Origin: Pseudoalteromonas rubra
GTDB lineage: Bacteria; Pseudomonadota; Gammaproteobacteria; Enterobacterales; Alteromonadaceae
Assembly (NCBI RefSeq): GCF_001482385.1
Contig: NZ_CP013611.1
Coordinates: 2,852,001-2,916,000 of the forward strand
Length of the DNA: 64,000 bases
Direction of reading: 5' to 3'
This document shows positions 26,701 to 36,100 of the stretch, in pieces. The stretch's first letter is position 1. Each line of letters starts with the position of its first letter. Position numbers and translations under genes: made by a program. A model generated the notes under the pieces. It saw only the letters and a program-made list of their open reading frames with translations. It ran no database searches and was not told the origin of the DNA.

Positions 26701-27896
26701 TAACTGACTCACTGACAGGTAACGCAATCTTCGGTATTTCAACTGCAACACTGGTAGATGCAGATGGCAACGCTGTGAGAGAGCTGGCGCCGGGTGAGAA
26801 AGCGTATGTGAATGCAGACGCACCATTTGCAATTGCAGATGCAAGCGGTACTGAAATTCTGGCAGCCGTAACTGAAGAAGTACTGGCTGGTCCAGCTGCT
26901 GCGACGCCGCCTGCGATTGTAAGCATGACGCATGAGACGCCTGAGCACACAGAAACAGGTACTGTGTTAGGTCAGGTAGAGCTTGTAGAGCAAGAAGGCA
27001 CAGTGGATGTTTCTGAGTTCTATGTTCGCTTCCAGTCGAACGAAGGTATCACAGTAACTAAAGACGGTGATATTGTTGTAACCAACAGTGACCTGTTAGA
27101 TTACGATGCTGGTGTACATCAGGTTGACCTGGTTGTTGTAGCAATTGACGTACAAGGTAACGTATCTGAGCAAGGTTACATCACAGTGATGATTACCAAT
27201 GAAGCAGATACTGTTGAAGAGCAGACGCCAGTTATTGCCGCTGACCAGAGCTTTGAAGTGATGGAAAATGCTGAAGAAGGCACTGAAGTTGGCATGCTGA
27301 TGGTGATGGATCAGGACGATGACCTGGTGTCTTTCAGCATTGAAGGCAGCAATTCTTTTGCAATCGATGAAGAAGGTTACATCACAGTTGTTGGTCCTAT
27401 CGACTACGATGCAAGCGACATGATCACGGTTAAGGTTACTGCGCACGACGAAGCGGGTAATATGTCTGAGCCGGTAGACGTAGTGTTCCATGTACTTGAA
27501 GACGAGTATGAAGGCACGCCAGAAGTTGAAATGCACCAGCGTTTCACTGTAAACGAAAATGCGGCAATCGGTACTGAGATTGGCCGACTAGCATTCTCTG
27601 ATGTTGATGGTGATGTGACTCAGTTCGTAGTGACAGGTACTAACCTGGTGTCTATTGACGAAGACGGTACCATCACTGTGGCAGGCAACATTGACTTTGA
27701 GTACGAGCGTGTAATCAAGTTCAACGTTGTAGCTGTAGATGAGATGGGCAAATCGTCTGAGCCTGTGATGGTTGAAATTCGTGTGAACGACCTGACAGGT
27801 GGTGATGACAATGATGACGACGACTCAGGTTCACTGGCTTGGTTGACGTTACTTGCAGCACCGTTTGCAGCGCTACGTCGCCGCAAGCGTAAATAA
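23790..27896 (+). CDS. Secreted S8 subtilisin-like protease with PA insert, cadherin-like repeats and GlyGly-CTERM
   Basis: Protein of 1368 residues. In order: a signal peptide (residues 1-29), an I9-type propeptide (about 50-147), and an S8 domain with Asp178 (VLDTGID), His248 (DHGTH), Asn in IIAAGNDND and Ser569 (SGTSMASP). A PA domain is inserted at about 380-525, a fibronectin-like domain follows at about 700, and three cadherin-like repeats lie at about 1025-1330. A GlyGly-CTERM tail closes the protein (DDDSGSLAWLTLLAAPF, then RRRKRK). Such proteins pass the type II secretion system after cleavage by rhombosortase. The acidic, D/E-rich make-up suits a salty exterior. It stands alone with its own promoter and terminator. 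Confidence 0.93.
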   Translation: MAKYSFKATAVASAVSGALMAASATAATAQVQPSTSLKVSQVALEQGNTAEARTNAYLVVMKQNTAVDLVAKGVYSEAAAKHTFASVQAAQSNLRQQIQQLDSGAKVLGSTKVLASTLIVEASDSTLDKLRNNAAVERILPLRDSRLFVEESSGYIGADSVKQNLGVTGEGVKVAVLDTGIDYTHKVFNEAAGTVEAYEAEAADPTTVAWPQGQVKGGYDFVRNDADPIEDDPRFRSDAAEDDELTDHGTHVSHDVTGIAPDVELYVYSVCGGGCTWAAQINALEAAMDPNGDGDISDRVDLMNMSLGGEFGNTYTGDGTQYLIQRAVDLGTNMIIAAGNDNDVPFRVGGPSTTPNALSVASLNHPTHKSLIGEGTIAGTETEIQLASFGPQEAFSFTQDDAELVYPSANQNGCTIPPGDDAEPDAEPTNPFADMDFTGKAVLIDRGECAFTEKVLNAQERGAVFVLIANNTDDGTPAPMGGSDASVTIPSVGINFAAGDALKNQLRDGAASYSVSGELKETTGGVSDFSSRGPSMDGLLKPEIAAPGSNILAAAPSTGDQLHRMSGTSMASPIVAGAVALMKEGRPELDAFEIKAMLMNTANLDIHVDSLNVDPESPLAPISRIGAGLIDVEKAMASPVAAWSWISEYETNQGALSFGYDQLEEETTYTKTVELKNFSDTPKTYNLRIEARYENDVDTDALSWEYPEEVTVPAGQTVTFDVSVTVDPAKLPEWGMTNPLSASEQGPRAAALTLSEMDGALVFDDVETEGDHDLHMVYHMLPKAHVGLDLHHEMVNGELMLVAMNNGYRTVNPLADQLVAVGEEASEEEKAFNILGTTFNVFASDACTDTGMFFTASMKLRDDVTHLRQAGYHMNLDTNNDGTFDYALAIYNDVGRAAAVPGRGRTVSGPIVDGAPSWRLLTPMFHETGSSTVTFSGCTNIIGLTADQLGNEMSIEAQVGWDNYQLGISTVTDSLTGNAIFGISTATLVDADGNAVRELAPGEKAYVNADAPFAIADASGTEILAAVTEEVLAGPAAATPPAIVSMTHETPEHTETGTVLGQVELVEQEGTVDVSEFYVRFQSNEGITVTKDGDIVVTNSDLLDYDAGVHQVDLVVVAIDVQGNVSEQGYITVMITNEADTVEEQTPVIAADQSFEVMENAEEGTEVGMLMVMDQDDDLVSFSIEGSNSFAIDEEGYITVVGPIDYDASDMITVKVTAHDEAGNMSEPVDVVFHVLEDEYEGTPEVEMHQRFTVNENAAIGTEIGRLAFSDVDGDVTQFVVTGTNLVSIDEDGTITVAGNIDFEYERVIKFNVVAVDEMGKSSEPVMVEIRVNDLTGGDDNDDDDSGSLAWLTLLAAPFAALRRRKRK

Positions 27897-27922
27897 GCAG
27901 CTAATACATCATTAGTTGAAGA

Positions 27923-27955
27923 AACCGCCCCGGGTTACCCCGGGGCGGTTTTTTT
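27923..27955 (+). terminator. Strong intrinsic terminator of the subtilase gene
   Basis: AACCGCCCCGGG pairs with CCCGGGGCGGTT across TTA-type loop bases and runs into seven T. It lies 27 bases after the stop codon. Confidence 0.9.
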
Positions 27956-28122
27956 ATGGGTGTTTTATGATGCTGGGTTTATGGGGGGTGGTGGGAGTCA
28001 TGCTTTGCGGCTTATGCGTTTAGCACGGGCAGAACAAAGGGTGAGGGAGTCAGGCTGCTTTAACAGCCCAACGAATAGATCTAAGGTGAATGGCTCGGAT
28101 GGTTGAGGGGGATTTTTGCGTG

Positions 28123-28587
28123 CTATTCTCCGATATCTTTAAAGATCATACCCCGGCGCATACTCCGGGTGGCGAGAAAGACTTCAGCAAGTAAGGCTAA
28201 AAATGCGCAGATCAGTAACAGCATAGCGGCAATAAAGCAGCTCGATAGCGTGACGCCCAGCGACAAAGAATAAAGGTGGGAAATAAATAGCACCATGACG
28301 ACGGCACACACCAATAACGCAGAAAGTACGCTCATGCTAAAAGCAATGTGAATGTAGCGTGAGCGTTTGAGCAATGCGCGCATTTCGCGGGTGAGGTGGT
28401 CTTTCAGTTCTTCGTCCTGGCTGTTGTTTAATTTGCGATCCAGTAACCTGGCTCTGTCAGTGATCCGTGCCAGTCGATTCGACAAGACACCCAATGTGGC
28501 AGCAATACCTGTGATGAGAAAAACAGGCGCAACTGCCGTTTGTATCACCTTAGCCATCGTCAGTATGCTTACGACATCGGTACTCAT
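28123..28587 (-). CDS. DUF2721 membrane protein
   Basis: Protein of 154 residues with three hydrophobic helices (PVFLITGIAATLGVLS; AFSMSVLSALLVCAVVMVLF; SSCFIAAMLLLICAFLALL) and a charged cytosolic loop between the first two (RITDRARLLDRKL), as in DUF2721. Function unknown. The ATG at 28587 overlaps the stop of the redoxin gene (ATGA), implying translational coupling; an in-frame ATG at 28593 is the alternative. Confidence 0.8.
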   Translation of the reverse strand: MSTDVVSILTMAKVIQTAVAPVFLITGIAATLGVLSNRLARITDRARLLDRKLNNSQDEELKDHLTREMRALLKRSRYIHIAFSMSVLSALLVCAVVMVLFISHLYSLSLGVTLSSCFIAAMLLLICAFLALLAEVFLATRSMRRGMIFKDIGE

Positions 28588-29090
28588 TGCCAACGCACCT
28601 GTTCAATAATACCCGCCTGTTCGCCAATCAGTGTTTTCACAACCCGATTCTGTTTATCCAGCATAATCAAACGTGGGATCCCCTTATTGGCATACTGACT
28701 ATAAATGGCTCTGTCGGGGTCGGCTATCAGGTTAAAGTCGATACCAAAGGAGGTGCGGAAGGCTTTTAAGGTGTCGGCATCTTCTTCGCGGCCTATGGCG
28801 ATAATTTGTAATTGCGGATCGGCCAGCAGTTGAGACGCTTTTAACTCGTTCAGCGTGCGCTGAGAGTCAGAGCACCAGCTGGCAAACAGAATGATCAGCT
28901 TGTTGCCCTTTTCCAGCTGGACCGGCTCACCATCTATGTTGATGAGCTGTGTGTGCCTGAAAGTGTCGCCGGGGTTGATATAGGTTTCATAGCCCTTTGG
29001 GTGATCTCCTGGCAGTGGAGTGGCGTTACAGGCAGTCAGTTGACTGCCCAGTGTGGTTATTAAAGCGGCGATAGCGAGACGTTTTATCAT
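28584..29090 (-). CDS. TlpA-like redoxin lipoprotein lacking the second active-site cysteine
   Basis: Protein of 168 residues. A lipoprotein signal ends at Cys21 (SQLTAC), followed by a thioredoxin fold with ILFASWCSDSQRTL: the usual CxxC is Cys73-Ser-Asp-Ser76, so the resolving cysteine is missing. The cis-Pro is present in KGIPRLIMLD. With one cysteine it cannot work as a classical dithiol reductase and may act by a peroxiredoxin-like or mixed-disulfide route. It is membrane-anchored, facing the periplasm. Co-translated with DUF2721. Confidence 0.8.
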   Translation of the reverse strand: MIKRLAIAALITTLGSQLTACNATPLPGDHPKGYETYINPGDTFRHTQLINIDGEPVQLEKGNKLIILFASWCSDSQRTLNELKASQLLADPQLQIIAIGREEDADTLKAFRTSFGIDFNLIADPDRAIYSQYANKGIPRLIMLDKQNRVVKTLIGEQAGIIEQVRWQ

Positions 29091-29222
29091 TATTATGGTC
29101 CTTGAGGTACAATACCTTCATTAATGCGTATTTTTAAGATGAGCGCAAGTTTCAGTGGTGTCTGCATCACTACGCTGAGACAGGACGCCACGGCATCCCG
29201 GCAGGCCAACTCGAGTATTATA

Positions 29223-29648
29223 ATGTTATACCTCTCTTTGTTTTTTTCGGCCCTGATCTCCGCCACCCTGTTGCCAGCTTCTTCAGAGTTGTTGCTGTCT
29301 GGATTGGTGCTAAAGCAGCAAGGGGAGCTGTTTTTGCTATGGCTCAGCGCAACCGTCGGCAATGTGCTCGGTAGTGTGATTAATTATTACCTCGGTACCA
29401 TTATCAGTCGGGTGGAAGACAAGCGCTGGTTTCCTGTTTCCAAACAGGCAATGAGCAAGGCGCAGCATCAATTCGAAAAGTATGGGGTCTACAGTCTGGT
29501 GTTTGCCTGGTTGCCCGTGGTGGGCGATCCCCTGACGCTGGTTGCAGGCGTATTTAGAACCCGGTTCAGTCTCTTTTTACTGTTGGTCGCAACAGGTAAA
29601 GGTTTGCGTTACGCGGTGGTGATAGGACTGGCAGCCGGCTTTATGTAA
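29223..29648 (+). CDS. YqaA family (SNARE-associated/DedA-like) inner-membrane protein
   Basis: Protein of 141 residues with the DedA/VTT family signature (GNVLGSVINYYLG) and FAWLPVVGDPLTLVAG, and about four hydrophobic helices. Start taken as ATG 29223 because the hydrophobic domain begins there; an in-frame ATG at 29124 would add a polar 33-residue extension. YqaA proteins are DedA-superfamily membrane proteins linked to lipid transport and envelope integrity; the exact role here is unknown. Confidence 0.82.
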   Translation: MLYLSLFFSALISATLLPASSELLLSGLVLKQQGELFLLWLSATVGNVLGSVINYYLGTIISRVEDKRWFPVSKQAMSKAQHQFEKYGVYSLVFAWLPVVGDPLTLVAGVFRTRFSLFLLLVATGKGLRYAVVIGLAAGFM

Positions 29649-29666
29649 GTGGCTGCCAGCGTCTGG

Positions 29667-30032
29667 TCAAACGGGTTTACGCCATTCTAGCGTCAGTGAC
29701 ACGGAATCAGCAAAGCGCAGTGCATGTGGCTTATCGACCTTCACTTTCGCGTAGCTGACATCAGGGTGTTGGTGACATTCTGTCAGAATGTCTGCGACCA
29801 GTTTTTCTAACAACAAGAAGTGGCCTTCTTCAACTCTAGCGATCACCGCTTTGGTAATGGTCTTGTAGTTCAGTGCATGGCCAACTTCATCGTGAAACAA
29901 GCACTCTGCATCAGCCGGGTAGTGGATCTCGATATTGATCACAACATCTTGCTTTTTCTCTCTTTCTTCCTGGTTGAATCCGATGAAGGTACGTAACCTT
30001 AGGTTGGTAATATTGATGATCGCCGTGTGCAT
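29667..30032 (-). CDS. folX: Dihydroneopterin triphosphate 2'-epimerase
   Basis: Protein of 121 residues of the FolB/FolX fold, opening with AIINITNLRLRTFIGFN and having LNYKTITK in place of FolB's usual DY segment, plus KPHALRFADSVSL. FolX epimerises dihydroneopterin triphosphate to dihydromonapterin triphosphate in the cytosol. Placed 9 bases after folE and near folM, which fits the tetrahydromonapterin route. FolB is the less likely alternative. Confidence 0.85.
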   Translation of the reverse strand: MHTAIINITNLRLRTFIGFNQEEREKKQDVVINIEIHYPADAECLFHDEVGHALNYKTITKAVIARVEEGHFLLLEKLVADILTECHQHPDVSYAKVKVDKPHALRFADSVSLTLEWRKPV

Positions 30033-30041
30033 AAGCGGTCC

Positions 30042-30596
30042 TTAGCGTTTTAGTAGTTGTAAGAATTCATTACGTGTTTTGGCATCTTCACGGAAGTTAC
30101 CCAGCATCACTGAGGTACGCATCTGCGAATTTTGCTTTTCAACGCCACGCATCATCATACACATGTGCTTCGCCTCAATAACCACGCCGACACCGCGGGC
30201 ACCGGTCACTTCCTCTACGGCTTTGGCGATTTGATGCGTGAGCTGCTCCTGGATCTGAAAGCGACGAGCGTACATGTCCACGATGCGTGCAAACTTAGAC
30301 AAGCCTAGCACCTTGCCATTCGGAATGTAAGCGATGTGCGCGCGGCCAACAAAGGGCAGTAGGTGATGTTCACACATAGAATAAAGCTCGATATCCTGGA
30401 TCAGGACCATGTCATCGGCATCAGAGCTGAATACTGCGTTGTTGGTCACATCACTAAGCTCCTGACGGTAGCCCTGAGTCAGGTATTCCATAGCCTTGGC
30501 AGCACGTTTGGGGGTATCAAGCAGCCCTTCACGGTCTTTATCTTCGCCTACGGCGGTAATGATCTGTTGGAAACTGCTTTTTAATTCGTCATGCAT
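30042..30596 (-). CDS. folE: GTP cyclohydrolase I
   Basis: Protein of 184 residues (counting from ATG 30596). Zinc ligands are visible in [12 protein letters not shown] (Cys and second His) and in HMCMMMRGV (Cys), with [18 protein letters not shown] between them. It converts GTP to dihydroneopterin triphosphate, feeding folates or, through FolX and FolM, monapterin. A GTG at 30608 is in frame; neither start has a strong ribosome site. Central gene of folM-folE-folX. Confidence 0.93.
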   Translation of the reverse strand: MHDELKSSFQQIITAVGEDKDREGLLDTPKRAAKAMEYLTQGYRQELSDVTNNAVFSSDADDMVLIQDIELYSMCEHHLLPFVGRAHIAYIPNGKVLGLSKFARIVDMYARRFQIQEQLTHQIAKAVEEVTGARGVGVVIEAKHMCMMMRGVEKQNSQMRTSVMLGNFREDAKTRNEFLQLLKR

Positions 30597-30631
30597 AATA
30601 AAACTCACTGTAGTTAATTCGCTCAGGCCTG

Positions 30632-31339
30632 CTATTTCAGGTGGCGGCCTCCGTCCACGGCCAAAGTCCGGCCGGTGATGTAATTACTTTTACGCAGCAA
30701 CTCTACGGCGTCGATCACTTCGCGGCAGCCAGGTTCAATGCCCATAATGGATTTCTTCAGGGTCTTCTCTTTATACTCTTCGCTGTCATCGTCATTAAAA
30801 ATGATCAGTGATGGGGCAACGGAGTTCACTTTGATATGCGGTGCATACTTGGCGGCAAAAGAACGACTGAGGTTATCCAAGGCAGCTTTGCTCGCGGCAT
30901 AGGCGATATGTTTCGGGCTGCCTTTTTCAACCACATAATCAGTGATATGAATAATGTCGGCCGTACCTGAGTAGTTTTGTAGTAGGGGTGCGAGGCCCAT
31001 ATTGAGCAGATACGGTACTTTGGCATGGATATGCATCATGGCATCAAATAAAGCACTGTGATCCGGATTCTGCGCTTCACAATCCCAGCTTGAGGCATTG
31101 TGTATCACCGCGCGCAAGGTGTCGGTATGTTGCTGAACTTGGGCAATCAGCGTTGCGATTGCGTTTGCCTGATTGAAGTCCACCTGGATACAGATCACGC
31201 CTTGTTCAGTCAGGGTATCTATGATCGGGCGTTGTGTGCGATAGGTCATGATCACCGGAATGTCTTCAGCGATAAAATGCTGAACCATCGCCAGACCAAT
31301 ACGCTGTGCGGCTCCGGTGATTAAAATGGGCGCTGTCAT
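30632..31339 (-). CDS. folM: Dihydromonapterin reductase (short-chain dehydrogenase)
   Basis: Protein of about 235 residues with the SDR cofactor motif [16 protein letters not shown] (the TGxxxRIG form of FolM and pteridine reductases) and catalytic YAASK. It reduces dihydromonapterin to tetrahydromonapterin, with a side activity on dihydrofolate. The ATG at 31339 lies 9 bases from AAGGA; an ATG 6 bases upstream (31345) is also possible. It is first in the folM-folE-folX run. Confidence 0.85.
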   Translation of the reverse strand: MTAPILITGAAQRIGLAMVQHFIAEDIPVIMTYRTQRPIIDTLTEQGVICIQVDFNQANAIATLIAQVQQHTDTLRAVIHNASSWDCEAQNPDHSALFDAMMHIHAKVPYLLNMGLAPLLQNYSGTADIIHITDYVVEKGSPKHIAYAASKAALDNLSRSFAAKYAPHIKVNSVAPSLIIFNDDDSEEYKEKTLKKSIMGIEPGCREVIDAVELLRKSNYITGRTLAVDGGRHLK

Positions 31340-31466
31340 TGGCATGTATCCTTCTTTGCAGAGTTAACGGGTGGCGAGTGACCCCGCGACTGTACCCGCA
31401 GTGTGCGTCTGGCCTTGTACGTGATTAAACGCAGGCCAGATCACTAAGACTATCTATGTCCGGGTA

Positions 31467-32303
31467 TTACTCATCGTCGTAAATGGTGGGAATAGGCTTA
31501 CGCTTGTGCTGAGTTTTTTGATAAATATCAACCAGCAGTTGCTCGACATCCAGGCTAATGGACTTGCCTTCCAGAAAATCATCAATGTCATCATAGCTCA
31601 GACCTAAGGCTTCCTCGTCAGCAAGACCCGGGCGGTCACACTCCAAATCTGCGGTGGGGGTTTTATGGACCAATGACTGTGGTGCACCCAGGTGATCGGC
31701 CAATGCTCTTACCTGGCGCTTAGACAGGCCAAACAGTGGTGCCAGGTCACAGGCTCCATCACCAAACTTGGTATAGAAACCAGTGATATTCTCAGCGCTA
31801 TGGTCTGTTCCAACCACCAGACCGCGTGTCAGGCCGGCGATTTCATACTGGGCAACCATGCGTTGTCTGGCTTTTACATTCCCTTTCACAAAGTCGACCA
31901 GGGCTGCGCTCGGTAGCTCTGTTTCACTGACCTGAATTGCCTGAAGTGCCTGATCGTGCATGGCATCGGCTGCGGCTTTTATATTGACCGTTAAGCGTTT
32001 AGTGGGTTGAATGAAGGAGAGAGCCTGTTGGGCTTCATCTTCGTCAGCCTGGGTGCCATACGGTAAGCGCATGGCAATAAACTGATAACCCTGGCGACCT
32101 GGTTCGGCATTTAGTTCATCAATGGCCAGCTGGCACAAACGGCCGCAAGTAGAAGAATCAACACCGCCACTGATCCCCAGCACCAGGCTGTGACAATGGG
32201 CTGAGATCAGCGTTTGTTTAATAAACTGAACACGTCGGGCGACTTCCGCCGCGACATCAATGGTTGGCTGAACTTTCATTTCAGCAATGATAGCTTCACG
32301 CAT
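31467..32303 (-). CDS. nadE: NH3-dependent NAD+ synthetase
   Basis: Protein of 278 residues with the PP-loop GISGGVDSS, the deamido-NAD site ([20 protein letters not shown], shown as [13 protein letters not shown] and GFYTKFGDG) and [14 protein letters not shown]. No glutaminase domain is present, so it uses ammonia. It makes NAD+ from deamido-NAD+ and ATP in the cytosol. Monocistronic; 114 bases separate it from yceH upstream. Confidence 0.93.
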   Translation of the reverse strand: MREAIIAEMKVQPTIDVAAEVARRVQFIKQTLISAHCHSLVLGISGGVDSSTCGRLCQLAIDELNAEPGRQGYQFIAMRLPYGTQADEDEAQQALSFIQPTKRLTVNIKAAADAMHDQALQAIQVSETELPSAALVDFVKGNVKARQRMVAQYEIAGLTRGLVVGTDHSAENITGFYTKFGDGACDLAPLFGLSKRQVRALADHLGAPQSLVHKTPTADLECDRPGLADEEALGLSYDDIDDFLEGKSISLDVEQLLVDIYQKTQHKRKPIPTIYDDE

Positions 32304-32417
32304 GGGGTTTCCCTCTGACCAACATTATGTTACCTGGCTGGCCTAAATATGATTGATTGCCCTAAGTTTACTTGAAATTGTTACCAATTAGATCTGTTTC
32401 TTGCTGTGATCGTATGG

Positions 32418-33035
32418 TTACAGACCAAGATGTTGCTTGATGGCCTGAAGTTCCTGCTTAAGCTGATCGATTTCTTCTAGCAGTTCATCCAGGTTTACTG
32501 CGGGCTCAACAGGGCTGCTCTCGGCCTGTTCCAGGTCTGCTGTATCGCCGAATAAGTGCTGATAGCGAGCCTCTCGTTTGCCAGGCTCTCTGGCCAGGCG
32601 GGTGGCGAGTTCTTGTTGAATGAGTTCATTTAGTGCACTCTCAACTTCAACGACTGTGCTAAACTCGGCCAACCGGCCGCTTCGGGTACGCAGTTCGCCC
32701 GGTGTCTGGGGCCCGCGTAAGAGCAACAAGCAGACAACAGCGCGTTGCTGTTCAGTGAGCTTCAGGCTACCAAATTCGCTGTTACAAAAGCGATGTTTGT
32801 ACTTACTTACTCGACCTGATAAGCCCTCATCGCAAACGACGATGCGTTTTTGTTCGAGTTGGCTCAGGGTGTCAAGCACGTCTGACTCAGACAAGGTCAT
32901 GACCGGATCGCGGTTAGATTTTTGGTTACAGGCATTGGTCAGCGCGTTGAGTGATAAAGGGTACTGATCGGGGGTGGTGGTTTGCTTTTCCAGCAGACAG
33001 CCGATGATCCGTTGTTCAATCTTGGATAAATTCAT
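32418..33035 (-). CDS. yceH: DUF480 family protein YceH
   Basis: Protein of 205 residues with tandem winged-helix folds (LSKIEQRIIGCLLEKQTTTPD; PLSLNALTNACNQKSNRDPV; VCLLLLRGPQTPGELRTRS) and a C-terminal coiled coil (LDELLEEIDQLKQELQAIKQHL). These match YceH/DUF480, which is widespread in gammaproteobacteria with unknown function, possibly DNA-binding. Confidence 0.9.
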   Translation of the reverse strand: MNLSKIEQRIIGCLLEKQTTTPDQYPLSLNALTNACNQKSNRDPVMTLSESDVLDTLSQLEQKRIVVCDEGLSGRVSKYKHRFCNSEFGSLKLTEQQRAVVCLLLLRGPQTPGELRTRSGRLAEFSTVVEVESALNELIQQELATRLAREPGKREARYQHLFGDTADLEQAESSPVEPAVNLDELLEEIDQLKQELQAIKQHLGL

Positions 33036-33154
33036 CTCTATTCCCTATATGAAGTGCTGTGATACTTTGCAGCAGATCAGGTTGATTTTCATAACTTTAC
33101 TCTATGCGATTTGCACGACCTTGCATAGTGGCGTCAGGTGAATAGCGAATAATT

Positions 33155-36100
33155 TCAATGTGTGACTCGGCACGCTTTGGTTTCAACGACCCAGCGCTGT
33201 AGCATTTTGCTCAGCGCGGCAAAGTTGATTGGTTTACTCAGGTAGGCATCCATACCGGCAGCCAGACATTTTTCTTCATCGCCTTCCATTGCATTGGCTG
33301 TGAGGGCAATAATAGGTGTTTGCTGATGCTGCTCTCCAGCGACGCCGGCACGGATCTCTTTGGTTGCGGTGTAGCCATCCATTTCGGGCATCTGGCAATC
33401 CATCAAAATAATCGCATACGCCTCTTCGCGGACTTTAAGGTGCTTAATGGCAGCAAGGCCATTGTGCGCGCAGGTGACATGTGCCCCCAATTTCTCAAGC
33501 AGTGTGGTTGCTACAGTTTGGTTTATCTTATTGTCCTCTACCAGCAGAATATCCACATCCAGGCAGACGTCCTCTGTGGTATTCGCTACCAGCGGCTCCT
33601 TGCGTTTAATCAAGGAGAGGGCATTAGCAGGAGTGAGTGGGCAGAGTAATAAGTTGTTCGCTGAGAACTGTGGCCAGGCCTTGGTTTCCTGCATGGTATG
33701 GCACAGCAGGGCGTAGCTGAGCTGCTTTGCTTTGATGTGTTTCAGCAGACTTAGGAGTTCCGATTCGGGCGTCGTACTCAGCACCTCTGTGGCAATGATC
33801 AAAGCGGGTTTGTGTGATGTATTTGCATCATATGCTTGAAGCATCTGTGTAACGCTTTCAAAATGCTCTGTTGGGATATGCCAGGCATCCAGCATGTGCC
33901 GTGCAGCCAGATCGGACGGAGAGTGTGCATCTATCACATACAGGCTGTCATTGTTGGTATCGAGCGCCCGAATCGGCTGGGGATCTTCGAGCGCAACGTA
34001 AAAGGTGAACGTGCTACCTATATTTGGCTTACTGTAGGCATTGAGTGCCCCGCCCATTAACTCGCATAATTGTCTGGCTATGGTCAGGCCAAGCCCGGTA
34101 CCACCAAACTTACGGGTGGTAGAAGGGTCGGCCTGAGTGAAGGAATCAAAAATTTTACTGAGTTGTTGTTTGCTGATCCCGATCCCTGTGTCTTCAACAC
34201 TGCACCACAAACGAGACTGCTCACTGGTCCGCTCCGTATAACAGGTCAGTGTGACTTTCCCGCCTTCGGTAAACTTGACGGCATTACTGATCAGGTTATT
34301 GAGGATCTGCTTGAGCCGATGGGGATCCGTTTTGGCATATTGGTATTGCATGTTGCGGCTATCAATGAACAACTCGGTCTGCTGGTCGTTTGCACGAGGT
34401 GCAAAGGCAGCAAAGCAGTCGCTAATTATCTGGATCAGGTCACATTCAATTTGTTCAATATTGAGCTTGCCAGCCTCAATTTTAGAGAAGTCCAGTATGT
34501 CGTTAATAATGGTTAACAGAGATTCTGCTGAGCTTTGCGCCAGCGCCAGATTACGTTGCTGTGTGTCGGTGAGCTGCGAATTGCCCAGGATCTCAAGCAT
34601 GCCAATGATGCCATTCATGGGGGTGCGAATTTCATGGCTCATACTGGCCAGAAAGTCCGCTTTGATTTTAGCGGATTGCTCTGCCAGCTCTTTTTCAATG
34701 ATCGCTTTGCGCTTAGCTTGCTGCTGTTGCTGGCCACTGAACAGGCTGGCTAACATCGCGGCGATGGCCTGAATAAAGCGCCGATCACTGTCAGTCCAGT
34801 CGGGGTAAGGATCGCCGTATTCAGTGCACAAAATGCCACAGACCGCGCCACGATGAAGGATGGGTGTGATCAGCATCGCTTCGACTTCAAATGGCTCAAG
34901 GTACTGATCAGCCAGAGGCCGGGTTATCGGGTGTTTAGTGGCCGTGCTTGCTTCTATGAGCTGCTTGCTGAGTACCGCCGAAAACAAGCCGGGTAGTGTC
35001 GCTTTGCGCCAGGGCGGGAAATGTTGCAGGCTGTCTCGTCGGGTATTGCTGAAGCAAGTGGGGTAAAGCTGGGCGTGATCTTCGCTGAGTAGCCAGATAC
35101 TGGCGCGCGATGCGCGGGCTGCCTGGCAAACTGCATCGGTGCATAGCTCCTGTGCGCGTTCTGTGTGATTGTTGAGAATGGCTTCATGTGTGCTGAGTTG
35201 TGCCAGCAGTTCATTATTTCTGGCCACTTTATCATGTTCTATTGCCATCAATTTACGGTCATTGATGTTTTGTACCGAACCAAATACCTGTAACGTCCAG
35301 CCATTTTCTTGTTTTGTTTGGGCTTTAATGAGTACCCAGCATTCCAGTCCTTTTTGTGGCTGGACAATGAATTCATCCTCAAAGGGCCTGCCATGTTTGA
35401 TTGCCTGGTTCATATAATCCTGAAACTTCTTGCGATGGGGGCCCTCTTTAAAAAATTCAGTGCTGCTCATCCAGGTTGGCTGATAATAGGGGGAGATAGC
35501 AAAAATCTGACGTGTGACTTCCGACAAAGTGATTTGATGGCTTGCCAGGTCAACAGACCAGGCACCGACCTGAGCCAGCGAGCCCATGTTGGTCAGCGCA
35601 CTGGTTTTGCTCTTTAGTTCGGAGAGTAAGCGTGTGTAAAATGAAAATGCGAACAAAAAGAACAACACTATAGTCAATAGTGCCAGGCGAAATGGCCATA
35701 AGGCGGCGGAAGAGGCCTTCCAGCCGTAACGCGGTGCGGCGTACAGCACCCAGCTGCCCGATGGTACATGGATCGTGAAAGCGAGCGGGTTGTGTTCTTG
35801 TATCGTGGGAGAGCCATAGAAATATTCACCACTGTCCCCCAGACCATTTCTGCCCTGAATGGCAATCAGGTAATCACTCTCCAGGTTATTCAGCGACACT
35901 TGTTTGTACAGCTTGGGCATATCAATCACAACCGACAATAGCCCCCAAAATGTGTCTTTATCAACATAGACCGGGATGCGGGCGATCAGGGCTACCCCGC
36001 CCTGCACCAGCTCAAGTGGGCCGGTCAGCACAATGGTGCGGGAGTCTCTGGCCTTGATTGCGTCTTTTTTTTGTTGCGGGTGAGTGAGGTAGTTGAGCCC

